A DNA stretch of 9,783 nucleotides from Candidatus Kapaibacterium sp. Its GTDB lineage: Bacteria; Bacteroidota; Ignavibacteria; Kapaibacteriales; UBA961. The stretch is from NCBI GenBank assembly GCA_023259575.1, contig JALRHN010000077.1:1-9783 (forward strand). Direction: 5' to 3'. The notes beneath the pieces are model-generated. The model was given only the letters and a program-made list of their open reading frames with translations. It ran no database searches and was not told where the DNA came from. Both the position numbers and the translations under genes were made by a program. Shown piece by piece: positions 1-7,114 of the stretch (within the stretch, counting starts at the first letter, position 1; each line of letters begins with the position of its first letter).

Positions 1-319
1 AACTAAATTTTGCACCAGCTTTCTTAGTAATTAAATAAAACTCAACACACATTAAAGGAACAGTCAATAACCAATCTACATATCTAAAGAATGTAGGAGA
101 TGTACCTGTTTCCAAATTATAGCTTCGCATATAATAATAATGTACAGCGGCTATAAAAGTAATAATTCCAGACACCAACACGGAAGTTCTCCACTTTGAT
201 GAGGTAGTACTCAATTCAAAGAAGAAAAACACAGATGCGGCCATCATGGCCATTGTGCCGATAAAAAACGTAAATGCTACGTAATTACCAGCTGCAATCG
301 AAGTAACTTCATGTCCCAT
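1..319 (-). CDS. Proteorhodopsin (light-driven proton pump), 5' part only, cut by window edge
   Basis: This is the N-terminal 106 residues of a seven-helix retinal protein of the inner membrane; the stop lies outside the window. Helices A (about 11-35), B (about 46-65) and C (about 79-98) are visible. Helix C reads RYVDWLLTVPLMCVEFYLI. It aligns without gaps to green proteorhodopsin with an offset of 15: H60 matches H75, R79 matches R94, D82 matches proton acceptor D97, T86 matches T101, and E93 matches proton donor E108. This D-T-E set marks an outward proton pump and rules out the NDQ sodium pump. M90 sits at the tuning position 105, where green-absorbing pigments have Leu or Met and blue ones Gln; Met is usual in Bacteroidota. 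The upstream stretch VFFFFELSTTSSKWRTS also matches the family. There is no long cleavable signal peptide. The ATG is fixed by a good Shine-Dalgarno sequence five bases upstream. The retinal lysine on helix G is not visible, so function is inferred from helices A-C. Confidence 0.95.
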   Translation of the reverse strand, partial: MGHEVTSIAAGNYVAFTFFIGTMAMMAASVFFFFELSTTSSKWRTSVLVSGIITFIAAVHYYYMRSYNLETGTSPTFFRYVDWLLTVPLMCVEFYLITKKAGAKFS

Positions 320-324
320 AAAAA

Positions 325-330
325 CTCCTT
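325..330 (-). promoter_or_regulatory. Shine-Dalgarno site of the proteorhodopsin gene
   Basis: On the minus strand the sequence reads AAGGAG, then five T bases, then the ATG at 319. This is a near-perfect anti-16S match at good spacing and it decides the rhodopsin start. None of the other five complete genes in the window has a comparable site; their upstream regions are A/T-rich, as is usual in Bacteroidota. Confidence 0.8.
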
Positions 331-346
331 TTATTGGGAATAATTG

Positions 347-380
347 AAAATAAAAACTTCCGAAGAAGTATTAGATACTT
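347..380 (-). promoter_or_regulatory. Possible attenuator-like leader of the rhodopsin gene: two competing hairpins
   Basis: Read on the minus strand, ACTTC (369-365), loop TTCG (364-361) and GAAGT (360-356) form a 5-bp stem closed by the very stable C(UUCG)G tetraloop. It is followed at once by TTTTATTTT (355-347), which resembles a weak intrinsic terminator. Overlapping it upstream is a perfect inverted repeat, AAGTAT-CTA-ATACTT (380-366), a 6-bp stem that uses the same ACTT bases. The two folds therefore exclude each other, as in a terminator/antiterminator pair. The element lies about 17-50 nt upstream of the Shine-Dalgarno site. No other minus-strand gene lies upstream that would need a terminator here. 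The stems are short and could arise by chance in AT-rich DNA. The hairpin might also stabilise the 5' end of the mRNA, or lie upstream of the promoter. Confidence 0.35.
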
Positions 381-603
381 GCGATAATAAGTTGTGGTGA
401 AAGAATTAATCCCTGAACATTATATACATGAAAACGTTATAAATAAGGTGCTTAAAAAGTGAATTTGAATTCATTTAATTGCTAAATGTAAAATTGTTTA
501 AAAAAGTTCTGAAAATCAATAAAAATTTTTTGAAATATATTTTTGAGATCCCAATGTTACCAATTCATAATGATTTGGTAAAACTGAAGTAAAGGGTGAA
601 GTG

Positions 604-611
604 TAATTTTG
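604..611 (+). promoter_or_regulatory. Candidate Bacteroidota -7 promoter element of the receptor operon
   Basis: TAATTTTG matches the Bacteroidota primary-sigma -7 consensus TAnnTTTG exactly. It would place transcription start near 616-618 and give a 5' leader of about 40 nt before the ATG at 656. The partner -33 TTTG is not at the expected spacing of about 19-20 nt; the nearest TTTG (574-577) is 26 nt away. The call rests on the -7 match and its position. Confidence 0.45.
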
Positions 612-655
612 CAATGTTCTTTTGTGTGTTTTGTAACAGATTATTGTAAAATTCA

Positions 656-3538
656 ATGCGTTTTAACAAAGTTTTAGGTTTCTTTGTCACATTCTTGGTG
701 ACATTGATTGTATGTATACCAGTTTCTGCTCAAGATACTGGAATTATAACGGGTACAGTTAAAGATGGTGAATCAGGTGAATTAATGCGTAGCGTCACAG
801 TACGTGTTAAAGATACCAAGAAGGGTGGTTTTACAGATGTAAAAGGTAAATTCTCTATTAAGGGAATGGCACCTGGTACATATTCCTTAATATTTACTTA
901 TGTTGGTTATACTTCAAAAACTGTTTCTAATATAGAAGTTCCTGCTGGACAAACAGTAACAATTAATGCAATATTGCAGCCTGAATCTAGAAAAACAGAT
1001 GAAGTTGTTATTGAAGCTCGTAGGATTAATGATAATCAAGCTGCTATTCTTGCCCAAAGAAAAAACTCTGCACAAGTTAGCGATGGGATTTCTCAGGATG
1101 AGATTTCAAAAACTCCAGATGGTGATGCTGGACAAGCCTTAAAGCGTGTTTCTGGTGTAACATTGGTAGGGGATAAATTTGTATATGTGCGTGGAGTTAG
1201 TGATCGCTATAATAATACAACTCTCAATGGTTCTGCTCTTGCAACTACAGAGCCAGATAAAAGATCTTTTGCTTTTGATATGTTCCCATCTGAATTTCTA
1301 CAAAGTGCAAATGTAGCGAAATCTTTTACCCCAGATTTACCGGGAAATTTTGTTGGCGGATTAGTTCAACTAAATACCGTTGATTTCCCAGAGGGTTTTG
1401 CTTTAAAAGCATCTGTAACAAGTTCATTTAATACAAATACCACATTAAAAGAAAATGCTTTTTTAAGCACTCCTTCTAGTAGTACAGACTGGTTGGGTTA
1501 TGATGATGGATCTAGATCTTTGCCATCTAGTGCACCTGCAACAAGAAAAGAAATGGATAAAATCATAAGAGATGCATATGCAGGTGTTGAAGATGCTCAA
1601 AATAAACTTCAACAGTTTGGACAAGATTTAAAATCATCATCTTGGAAGAAAGATTCCTCAAGTGCAAATCCAAATTCAAGCGTTAATCTGTCTTACTCAA
1701 ATATCTTCAATATCGCCGATAATGATTTTGGTGTAATCGCATCTTTATCTTATGGTAATAGTTTTACAATCAAAACAGCCTCTGATAGAAATACTTTATT
1801 AAACAATGGTTCATATGAGCGTATAAGTCAAGGAAGTGTATCTAATCGTTCAGCAGGTGTTGGTGGTATGTTAAACCTGGCTTATAAAATAGGGACAACT
1901 ACTTCTTTGAGTTTTAAAAATATTTATAATAGTTCTATGGATGATGAAACCTTGTTTTTACAAGGTTCAGATTCCGCTCAAGGCATTGATTTTAGACAAT
2001 TCAGTTCTCAATTTGTTCAAAAAGAATTGTTTTCTACTCAAATAAGTGGTGAACATACATTACCTGTAGAAAACATGTTGCTGGACTGGCGTGCGGGAAT
2101 GTCTGAATCAAGCAGAGATGAGCCTGATTATCGTCGTTTACGTTATTCCAGACAATCCACCAGCCCAGATGCCCCTTTTATAGCAGATATTCAGCCAATG
2201 GGAGATGGTACATTAGCTGGTAGATTCTTTTCTAATTTAAAAGACAAAATCAGTAATGCAAGTTTTAATCTTACAATTCCTGTTTCTGCAGAAATTAAGA
2301 TTAAAACAGGTGCTTTATTAGAATCTCGAGATAGATCTTTTACAGCAAGATCATTTGCTATCGCTTCTAATGATATTAGTGGATTATTGGGTACAGATTA
2401 TTTCTCTGGATCACCAGATAAAATATTTGATGCGAAAAACTTTGATAAGCGTGGCGATACATTATATGTACGCGAAGATTCAAAAGCAAGTGATGGATAT
2501 TCAGGCACAGAAAATCTCTATTCTGGTTATGCAATGATAGATGCACCTGTTTCTATAGCAGGGGCTGATTTCAGAGTAATTACAGGAGTTAGAGCAGAAG
2601 ATAATAGAGTTCAATTAGATGGATTTTATTCAAATGGTCTAAAAGCAGTAGTTGATTATCATACTTTAGATTTCTTACCTTCTTTGAATATTGTTTATAA
2701 ATTAAATTCAATAACTAATATAAGAACATCTGCTTCTCAAACACTTACACGCCCTTCTTTTAGAGAACTTGCACCTTTTGAATTTTATAATTTTAACGAT
2801 TTAGTGGTAGTTCGCGGTAATACAAATCTTAAGCGTACCTTGGTTCAGAATTTTGATATACGCCTAGAAAGCTTTTTTGGCCCTGGTGAAGTAGCATCTA
2901 TCAGTGGATTTTATAAAAACTTTGTAAACCCAATAGAAGAAACATTAAGCGGAGAAACAGGTGGAAAGCCAGATCGTACCTGGGAAAATGGCGGAGCAAA
3001 AAGAGATTCTACAGGTGCAATTATTAGTGATGGACAAGCAACCAATTATGGAATTGAATTAGAATTAAGGAAATCTTTAGGATTTATCGATAATTCATTA
3101 AGCAATTTTATGTTCAGTTCTAATTTGTCTTTTATTACTTCTTCGATTACAATTAGCCAAGGAAACAGCCAAGAAACACGCTCTATGTGGGGTCAATCGC
3201 CATACTCATTAAATGCAGCAATATATTATATGAATCCAGAAACTGGAACATCTATTAATCTAGCATATAATAGATCTGGAAGAAAGATTGTATCTGTGGC
3301 TCAAATAGGTCGTTACCCAGGATTGGAAGCAGAAGGAAAATCACCACACTGGTATGAAGAACCAAGAGATTTAATCGATATATCTATATCTCAACCAATT
3401 TCATCAGATTTTACTGCAAAACTTGTAGTTAAAGACTTATTGAATCAGAAACTATATTGGAATCAAGGCGATAATATAGTTCAGTCAAATATCTTTGGAA
3501 CCACAATTTCTTTGAATCTTTCCTATAGATGGAAATAA
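656..3538 (+). CDS. TonB-dependent outer-membrane receptor with N-terminal carboxypeptidase-regulatory-like domain
   Basis: This 960-residue protein is an active-transport channel of the outer membrane, driven by TonB-ExbBD and the proton-motive force. A signal peptide covers residues 1-25 (cleavage VSA/QDTG). A carboxypeptidase-regulatory-like beta-sandwich follows at about 29-108, with the typical GIITGTV start, DVKGKFSIKGMAPGTYSL and YVGY. A TonB-box-like segment, DEVVIEA, lies at 114-120. The plug covers about 125-245 and contains VYVRGVSDRY, the LNG turn and LPGNFVGGLVQLNT. The rest is a 22-strand-type barrel ending in SLNLSYRWK. Length is usual for the class. There is no SusD-like neighbour and no SusC-type signature, so a glycan-uptake SusCD system is not indicated; the substrate is unknown. 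The next gene starts 57 nt downstream without a terminator, so the two are probably co-transcribed. The start has no Shine-Dalgarno site, but it is followed directly by the signal peptide. Confidence 0.93.
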   Translation: MRFNKVLGFFVTFLVTLIVCIPVSAQDTGIITGTVKDGESGELMRSVTVRVKDTKKGGFTDVKGKFSIKGMAPGTYSLIFTYVGYTSKTVSNIEVPAGQTVTINAILQPESRKTDEVVIEARRINDNQAAILAQRKNSAQVSDGISQDEISKTPDGDAGQALKRVSGVTLVGDKFVYVRGVSDRYNNTTLNGSALATTEPDKRSFAFDMFPSEFLQSANVAKSFTPDLPGNFVGGLVQLNTVDFPEGFALKASVTSSFNTNTTLKENAFLSTPSSSTDWLGYDDGSRSLPSSAPATRKEMDKIIRDAYAGVEDAQNKLQQFGQDLKSSSWKKDSSSANPNSSVNLSYSNIFNIADNDFGVIASLSYGNSFTIKTASDRNTLLNNGSYERISQGSVSNRSAGVGGMLNLAYKIGTTTSLSFKNIYNSSMDDETLFLQGSDSAQGIDFRQFSSQFVQKELFSTQISGEHTLPVENMLLDWRAGMSESSRDEPDYRRLRYSRQSTSPDAPFIADIQPMGDGTLAGRFFSNLKDKISNASFNLTIPVSAEIKIKTGALLESRDRSFTARSFAIASNDISGLLGTDYFSGSPDKIFDAKNFDKRGDTLYVREDSKASDGYSGTENLYSGYAMIDAPVSIAGADFRVITGVRAEDNRVQLDGFYSNGLKAVVDYHTLDFLPSLNIVYKLNSITNIRTSASQTLTRPSFRELAPFEFYNFNDLVVVRGNTNLKRTLVQNFDIRLESFFGPGEVASISGFYKNFVNPIEETLSGETGGKPDRTWENGGAKRDSTGAIISDGQATNYGIELELRKSLGFIDNSLSNFMFSSNLSFITSSITISQGNSQETRSMWGQSPYSLNAAIYYMNPETGTSINLAYNRSGRKIVSVAQIGRYPGLEAEGKSPHWYEEPRDLIDISISQPISSDFTAKLVVKDLLNQKLYWNQGDNIVQSNIFGTTISLNLSYRWK

Positions 3539-3595
3539 ATGTAAACGTAAACAAACAAATTCAGCGAATGTATTATTCACTATTATCATGTATTT

Positions 3596-5596
3596 ATGAA
3601 AAATTTTTTCTTAAGCTTGTTGTGTGTTTTTGGATTCCTATTTGAAACAATGGCTCAGAATCCAAAATTATTATCACCAGGTGGTACTGCTAATGAAACA
3701 TATAGAGCAGGTACTTCTTATGATTTAGTTTGGGATACTACTACCACTACTCTTGGTACCAGACATAAATTCCAATTTGGTACTTCTGCAACTGGACCAT
3801 GGATAGATTTACCAGGTGCAACAAGCTTAATAGATAGTAATGCAAGTAGTACCATACGAAGAGGGAAATTTATTGGTGGATTTAGAGCACCTTCTATCGA
3901 AACTTCAACAGGATATATTCGCATGGTTAATCTAAGTGATACTACTAAAACAGCTGTATCAATAAATCCTTTCAAGATTGATAGACCAAGTCCTTCACAA
4001 GTAGATTCTGTTTTAACTGGTACTATAACATCTAATGTATATTTAACAAATACGAAGATATATGGTCTTCGTGGCTTTGTTCATGTAGTTGAACCTGCCG
4101 TTTTAACTATTCAAGCAGGAACAATTATTCTTGGTGATACTGTAGGTACTAATTCTGCTCTTATTATTAACCGTGGTGCTAAAATTATTGCTAATGGTAC
4201 GCCTACACTTCCAATCGTAATGACTTCATCTGCACCTCCAGGACAACGTCGTGGTGGTGATTGGGGTGGCTTATTAATCTATGGTAAAGCACGCATTAAT
4301 AATCCTGGTGGTGAAGCCGCACAAGAAGGTGGCGTAGCCAATGCAAATGATAAAACTAAATGGTACTATGGTGGAACAGATGATAATGATAATAGTGGTT
4401 CATTGCAGTATGTTCGTGTAGAATTTGGTGGTATTGCTCTTCAACCAAATCAAGAGTTGAATGGTTTAACTCTTGGTGCTGTAGGCCGTGGTACAACTAT
4501 GGATAATATTCAAGTTAGTTATGCAAATGATGATGGAATCGAATGGTTTGGTGGTAGCGTAGACGGAAAACATTTGATTGTTACTGGTGCATTAGATGAT
4601 GATTTTGATACTGATTATGGATATGCTGGCAATGTACAATTTGGTATTGCATTGAGAGACTCTGTAATTGCAGATATCTCAAATTCAGAAGCATTTGAAT
4701 CCGACAATGATGCTACTGCAACATTTAATACGCCATTTACATCTGCAATATTTTCTAATGTTACTTCTATAGGCCCATTAGCAGATACTTCTGCTACTCC
4801 AAATTCTCGTTTTGGCGCAGCCGCGCAAATTCGTAGAAACTCACGTCAGTCTATCATGAATTCATTGTTTGTTGGTTGGCCTCGTGGAATAGAAATTGCA
4901 CAAGTTCCTACAATGAATGCTGCACTTGCAGATTCTTTACAAGTACGCAATAATAGCTGGTATGGAATAAAAGGATCATGGTTAAACTTAGCAGGTGGAA
5001 CTCCTCCTGCAGGAATCGATCCAACATGGATTTCAAAGGCAGAATTTGGTAATACTCTAGAAAAGGGAAGTACATCTGCTGCTTCACTAGAAAATCCATT
5101 TATAGAAGATCCAACTTTTAATCCTGCTCCTAAAACTGGCTCACCTGTATTAACTGGTGCATCTTTTACAAAATCAGGTGTGATTGCAATTGATGATGCA
5201 TTCTTTGAGAAAGTTGCTTATCGTGGTGCAATGGGCTTAAACAGATGGGATTTACCTTGGTCAAATTATGATCCAATCAATACAGATTATAAAGCACAAA
5301 AACCAAGTAATATAGAAGATGCTCTGTATTCTACTTCAATGGGAATGAACATTTCTCCAAATCCAACTAATGATATTGCAAAAGTTCAATATGAATTAAA
5401 ATCATCAGAAACAGTAAGTATAAAAGTTTATAATGCTTCTGGTACTATTGCTAGTTCTTTCATCAATAATCAACAGCAATTACCAGGTTTCTATGAATTC
5501 TCATTGAATTTACAAGATGTTCCCTCTGGAGTGTATTATGTACAAATAATCACTCAACATGGAACGATCACAAAAGCAGTCAGCGTACTACGCTAA
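3596..5596 (+). CDS. T9SS-secreted surface protein, probable beta-solenoid with N-terminal Ig-like domain, partner of the TonB receptor
   Basis: This 666-residue exported protein has a signal peptide at 1-20 (ETMA/QNP). A domain at about 24-130 has the pattern of Ig-like Kre9/Knh1-type modules: SPGG, YRAGTSYDLVW, then GPWIDL. Residues about 137-560 belong to a widespread Bacteroidota family without a known reaction. Its hallmarks are a TGTITSNVYL start, TIQAGTIILG, ALIINRGAKIIANGTPTLPI, GDWGGLLIYGKA, a YYGGTDDNDNSG loop, ELNGLTLGAVG, NDDGIEWFGG and a closing AYRGAMG-WDLPWSNYDP. The short repeating G/N/D-rich strands suggest a right-handed parallel beta-helix. Acidic clusters at 261-266, 334-340 and 368-372 could bind metal; this is inference. 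Residues about 585-666 are a type A T9SS sorting domain (SPNP, GVYYVQI, GTITKAVSVLR). I see no catalytic motif. It follows the receptor by 57 nt and precedes a terminator, so it probably binds or presents the receptor's substrate at the cell surface. Confidence 0.85.
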   Translation: MKNFFLSLLCVFGFLFETMAQNPKLLSPGGTANETYRAGTSYDLVWDTTTTTLGTRHKFQFGTSATGPWIDLPGATSLIDSNASSTIRRGKFIGGFRAPSIETSTGYIRMVNLSDTTKTAVSINPFKIDRPSPSQVDSVLTGTITSNVYLTNTKIYGLRGFVHVVEPAVLTIQAGTIILGDTVGTNSALIINRGAKIIANGTPTLPIVMTSSAPPGQRRGGDWGGLLIYGKARINNPGGEAAQEGGVANANDKTKWYYGGTDDNDNSGSLQYVRVEFGGIALQPNQELNGLTLGAVGRGTTMDNIQVSYANDDGIEWFGGSVDGKHLIVTGALDDDFDTDYGYAGNVQFGIALRDSVIADISNSEAFESDNDATATFNTPFTSAIFSNVTSIGPLADTSATPNSRFGAAAQIRRNSRQSIMNSLFVGWPRGIEIAQVPTMNAALADSLQVRNNSWYGIKGSWLNLAGGTPPAGIDPTWISKAEFGNTLEKGSTSAASLENPFIEDPTFNPAPKTGSPVLTGASFTKSGVIAIDDAFFEKVAYRGAMGLNRWDLPWSNYDPINTDYKAQKPSNIEDALYSTSMGMNISPNPTNDIAKVQYELKSSETVSIKVYNASGTIASSFINNQQQLPGFYEFSLNLQDVPSGVYYVQIITQHGTITKAVSVLR

Positions 5597-5614
5597 CTAC
5601 ACACACACAAAGAC

Positions 5615-5657
5615 AAAGGCGTTATTGGAGAAATCCTTTAACGCCTTTTTTGTTTTT
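5615..5657 (+). terminator. Intrinsic terminator of the receptor/T9SS operon
   Basis: AAAGGCGTTA (5615-5624) pairs perfectly with TAACGCCTTT (5639-5648). Inside, a TT/TT internal loop is followed by GGA/TCC (5627-5629 with 5634-5636) and a GAAA tetraloop. The stem runs into a T-rich tract, TTTTTTGTTTTT (5646-5657). It lies 18 nt after the stop codon at 5596 and separates this operon from the hydrolase gene. Confidence 0.92.
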
Positions 5658-5722
5658 AGCTATCAAAATTCTAACATTGAATTGTATGTTATTCTCAATC
5701 ATAACTCAATCCTAAACATATC

Positions 5723-7114
5723 ATGAAATCTCTTTTTATTTATTTGTGTTTTTTATTTTCAAGTGCTTTAACTGTTTTTAGCCAAAATTCCTCTCATTCA
5801 ATCATTGGTACTTGGGTTGGAGATTTAAAAGTTGGGGCTACTCTTCAAATGATATTTACTGTTAAAGGACCCTTTATCTTAACTGGCACATTAGATGTTC
5901 CTGCTCAAAATGCTAAGGGAATTCCGTTAACTATAGAGCAAAAAGTGAAAACAATGAAATTTATCGTAGAATCTATTAATGGAAGATTTGAAGGTGAATT
6001 CAAAGATAGTGTTACATTAGAAGGTTTATGGAGACAAGGTGGCGGAGCTTTTCCATTGATACTTAAGAAAAATGATACAATTAGGCCTGCATTACTTAGA
6101 CCACAAACTCCCACAAGTCCTTTTCCTTATAAGACAGAAGATATATCTTTTCCTGGGCCATCTGGTATTTTGGCTGGTACTATTACATATCCTCATTCGC
6201 AAGGTCCATTTCCTGCATTGATTTTAATTACAGGCTCTGGATTACAAGATCGAGATGAAACAATTTTTGGACATAAACCCTTTCTGGTCCTAGCAGATGC
6301 TTTAACAAAACAAGGATTTGCAGTATTAAGGCTAGATGATCGAGGTATAGGTATGTCTGGAGGATCCGCTGAATTTGCAACTACCAAAGACTTTTCTGAT
6401 GATATTTTAGCAGGTATCAACTTTTTAAAAAAGCATAAAAGTATAAATCCCAAAAAAATTGGTCTTTTAGGCCACAGCGAAGGGGCAATGATTGCTCAAA
6501 TACTTGCAGCAAAATATCCTAAAGATATTGCTTGTATTGTGTCAATGGCCGGTCCTGGAATTTCAGGAGCACAAATCATAGAAACTCAAACACAAACATT
6601 AGCTTCTCTCTCTATGACTCCCTCTGCAGCAGCAGAAGCTGTGCAACAACAAAGAAATTTGATGAATATTGTGATTACTGAAAAAGACTCAATAAAAGCA
6701 GAACAGAAAATTATTGATAGTCTTGGATATTGGGCGGTGAAAAAAAAGGAAATTCTTGTAGTAAACTCACCCGAAACCAAAGCTAAACTAAAACAAATTA
6801 TGAGTCCTTGGTTTAAGTATTTTATTTCCTATAATCCAAAGGATAATCTTACTAAGATCACTTGCCCAGTATTGGCATTAAATGGTTCTCTTGATATACA
6901 AGTACAAGCTGACAAAAATCTTGCGTCTATTAAAAATGGATTAGAAATAGCAAAGAATAAGCATTTCTCTATCAAGAAAATTGATTCTGTCAACCATCTG
7001 TTTCAAACTTGTAAAACAGGACAAATAGAAGAATATAATCTGATAGAACAAACTATCGAACCTAAAGTTTTACAAGAAATAATAAGCTGGCTAGAACTTT
7101 ATTTAAAGAAATAA
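5723..7114 (+). CDS. Exported alpha/beta hydrolase (esterase-type, COG1073-like) with N-terminal lipocalin-like domain
   Basis: This 463-residue protein is probably a periplasmic or secreted serine esterase/hydrolase; its substrate is unknown. The signal peptide covers residues 1-20 (TVFS/QNSS). An N-terminal beta-rich domain (about 27-118, starting IIGTWVGDL) is typical of this two-domain family. The linker RPQTPTSPFPY leads into the hydrolase fold, about 138-463. Family hallmarks are TGSGLQDRDE (170-179), GHKPF, and LRLDDRGIGMSGG. The nucleophile elbow is GHSEG with Ser252; the acid is probably Asp391 in NGSLDIQV, and the base His425 in VNHLF. The triad is complete. There is no C-terminal T9SS sorting domain and no lipobox cysteine. 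It has its own upstream region after the preceding terminator, with no clear promoter motif seen, so it is probably transcribed separately from the receptor operon. Its last 12 nt overlap the convergent trmN6 gene. Confidence 0.9.
   Translation: MKSLFIYLCFLFSSALTVFSQNSSHSIIGTWVGDLKVGATLQMIFTVKGPFILTGTLDVPAQNAKGIPLTIEQKVKTMKFIVESINGRFEGEFKDSVTLEGLWRQGGGAFPLILKKNDTIRPALLRPQTPTSPFPYKTEDISFPGPSGILAGTITYPHSQGPFPALILITGSGLQDRDETIFGHKPFLVLADALTKQGFAVLRLDDRGIGMSGGSAEFATTKDFSDDILAGINFLKKHKSINPKKIGLLGHSEGAMIAQILAAKYPKDIACIVSMAGPGISGAQIIETQTQTLASLSMTPSAAAEAVQQQRNLMNIVITEKDSIKAEQKIIDSLGYWAVKKKEILVVNSPETKAKLKQIMSPWFKYFISYNPKDNLTKITCPVLALNGSLDIQVQADKNLASIKNGLEIAKNKHFSIKKIDSVNHLFQTCKTGQIEEYNLIEQTIEPKVLQEIISWLELYLKK

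Larger units (their letters stand above)
320..655. other. Divergent intergenic region between rhodopsin and TonB-receptor genes
   Basis: This 336-nt AT-rich stretch must hold the promoters of both the leftward rhodopsin gene and the rightward receptor operon. Beside the Shine-Dalgarno site, the leader hairpins and the TAnnTTTG element listed separately, I see A/T tracts around 520-545 and an 8-bp palindrome TGAATTCA near 468. On the minus strand a TATAAT hexamer at 424-419 lacks a matching -35 element, and no TAnnTTTG is present for the rhodopsin gene. I see no coding potential and no RNA gene. Confidence 0.6.

Noticed and set aside
1..319. Sodium-pumping or sensory rhodopsin
   Set aside because: Helix C carries D, T and E at the pump positions. 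The sodium-pump N-D-Q set is absent, and the donor carboxylate missing in most sensory types is present.
419..424. TATAAT on the minus strand as a sigma70-type promoter for rhodopsin
   Set aside because: The hexamer 17 nt upstream reads CTTATT, a poor -35 box. Bacteroidota use a different consensus, and TATAAT is common by chance in AT-rich DNA.
574..577. TTTG as the -33 element of the receptor promoter
   Set aside because: It is 26 nt from the TAATTTTG element, too far from the usual spacing of about 19-20 nt.
2355..2537. Small 60-codon open frame inside the receptor gene
   Set aside because: It lies wholly within a clearly coding frame and has no recognisable protein features; the same holds for the minus-strand frames inside 3718-3975, 4908-5099, 5905-6114, 6193-6453, 6586-6780 and 9069-9284.
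3539..3595. Terminator between the receptor and the T9SS gene
   Set aside because: Only a 4-bp GAAT/ATTC pairing is present and there is no T tract, so read-through is expected.
656..5596. SusC/SusD glycan-utilisation locus
   Set aside because: The receptor lacks SusC-type signatures, the downstream protein is not SusD-like and carries a T9SS sorting domain instead of a lipobox, and no glycosidase is nearby.
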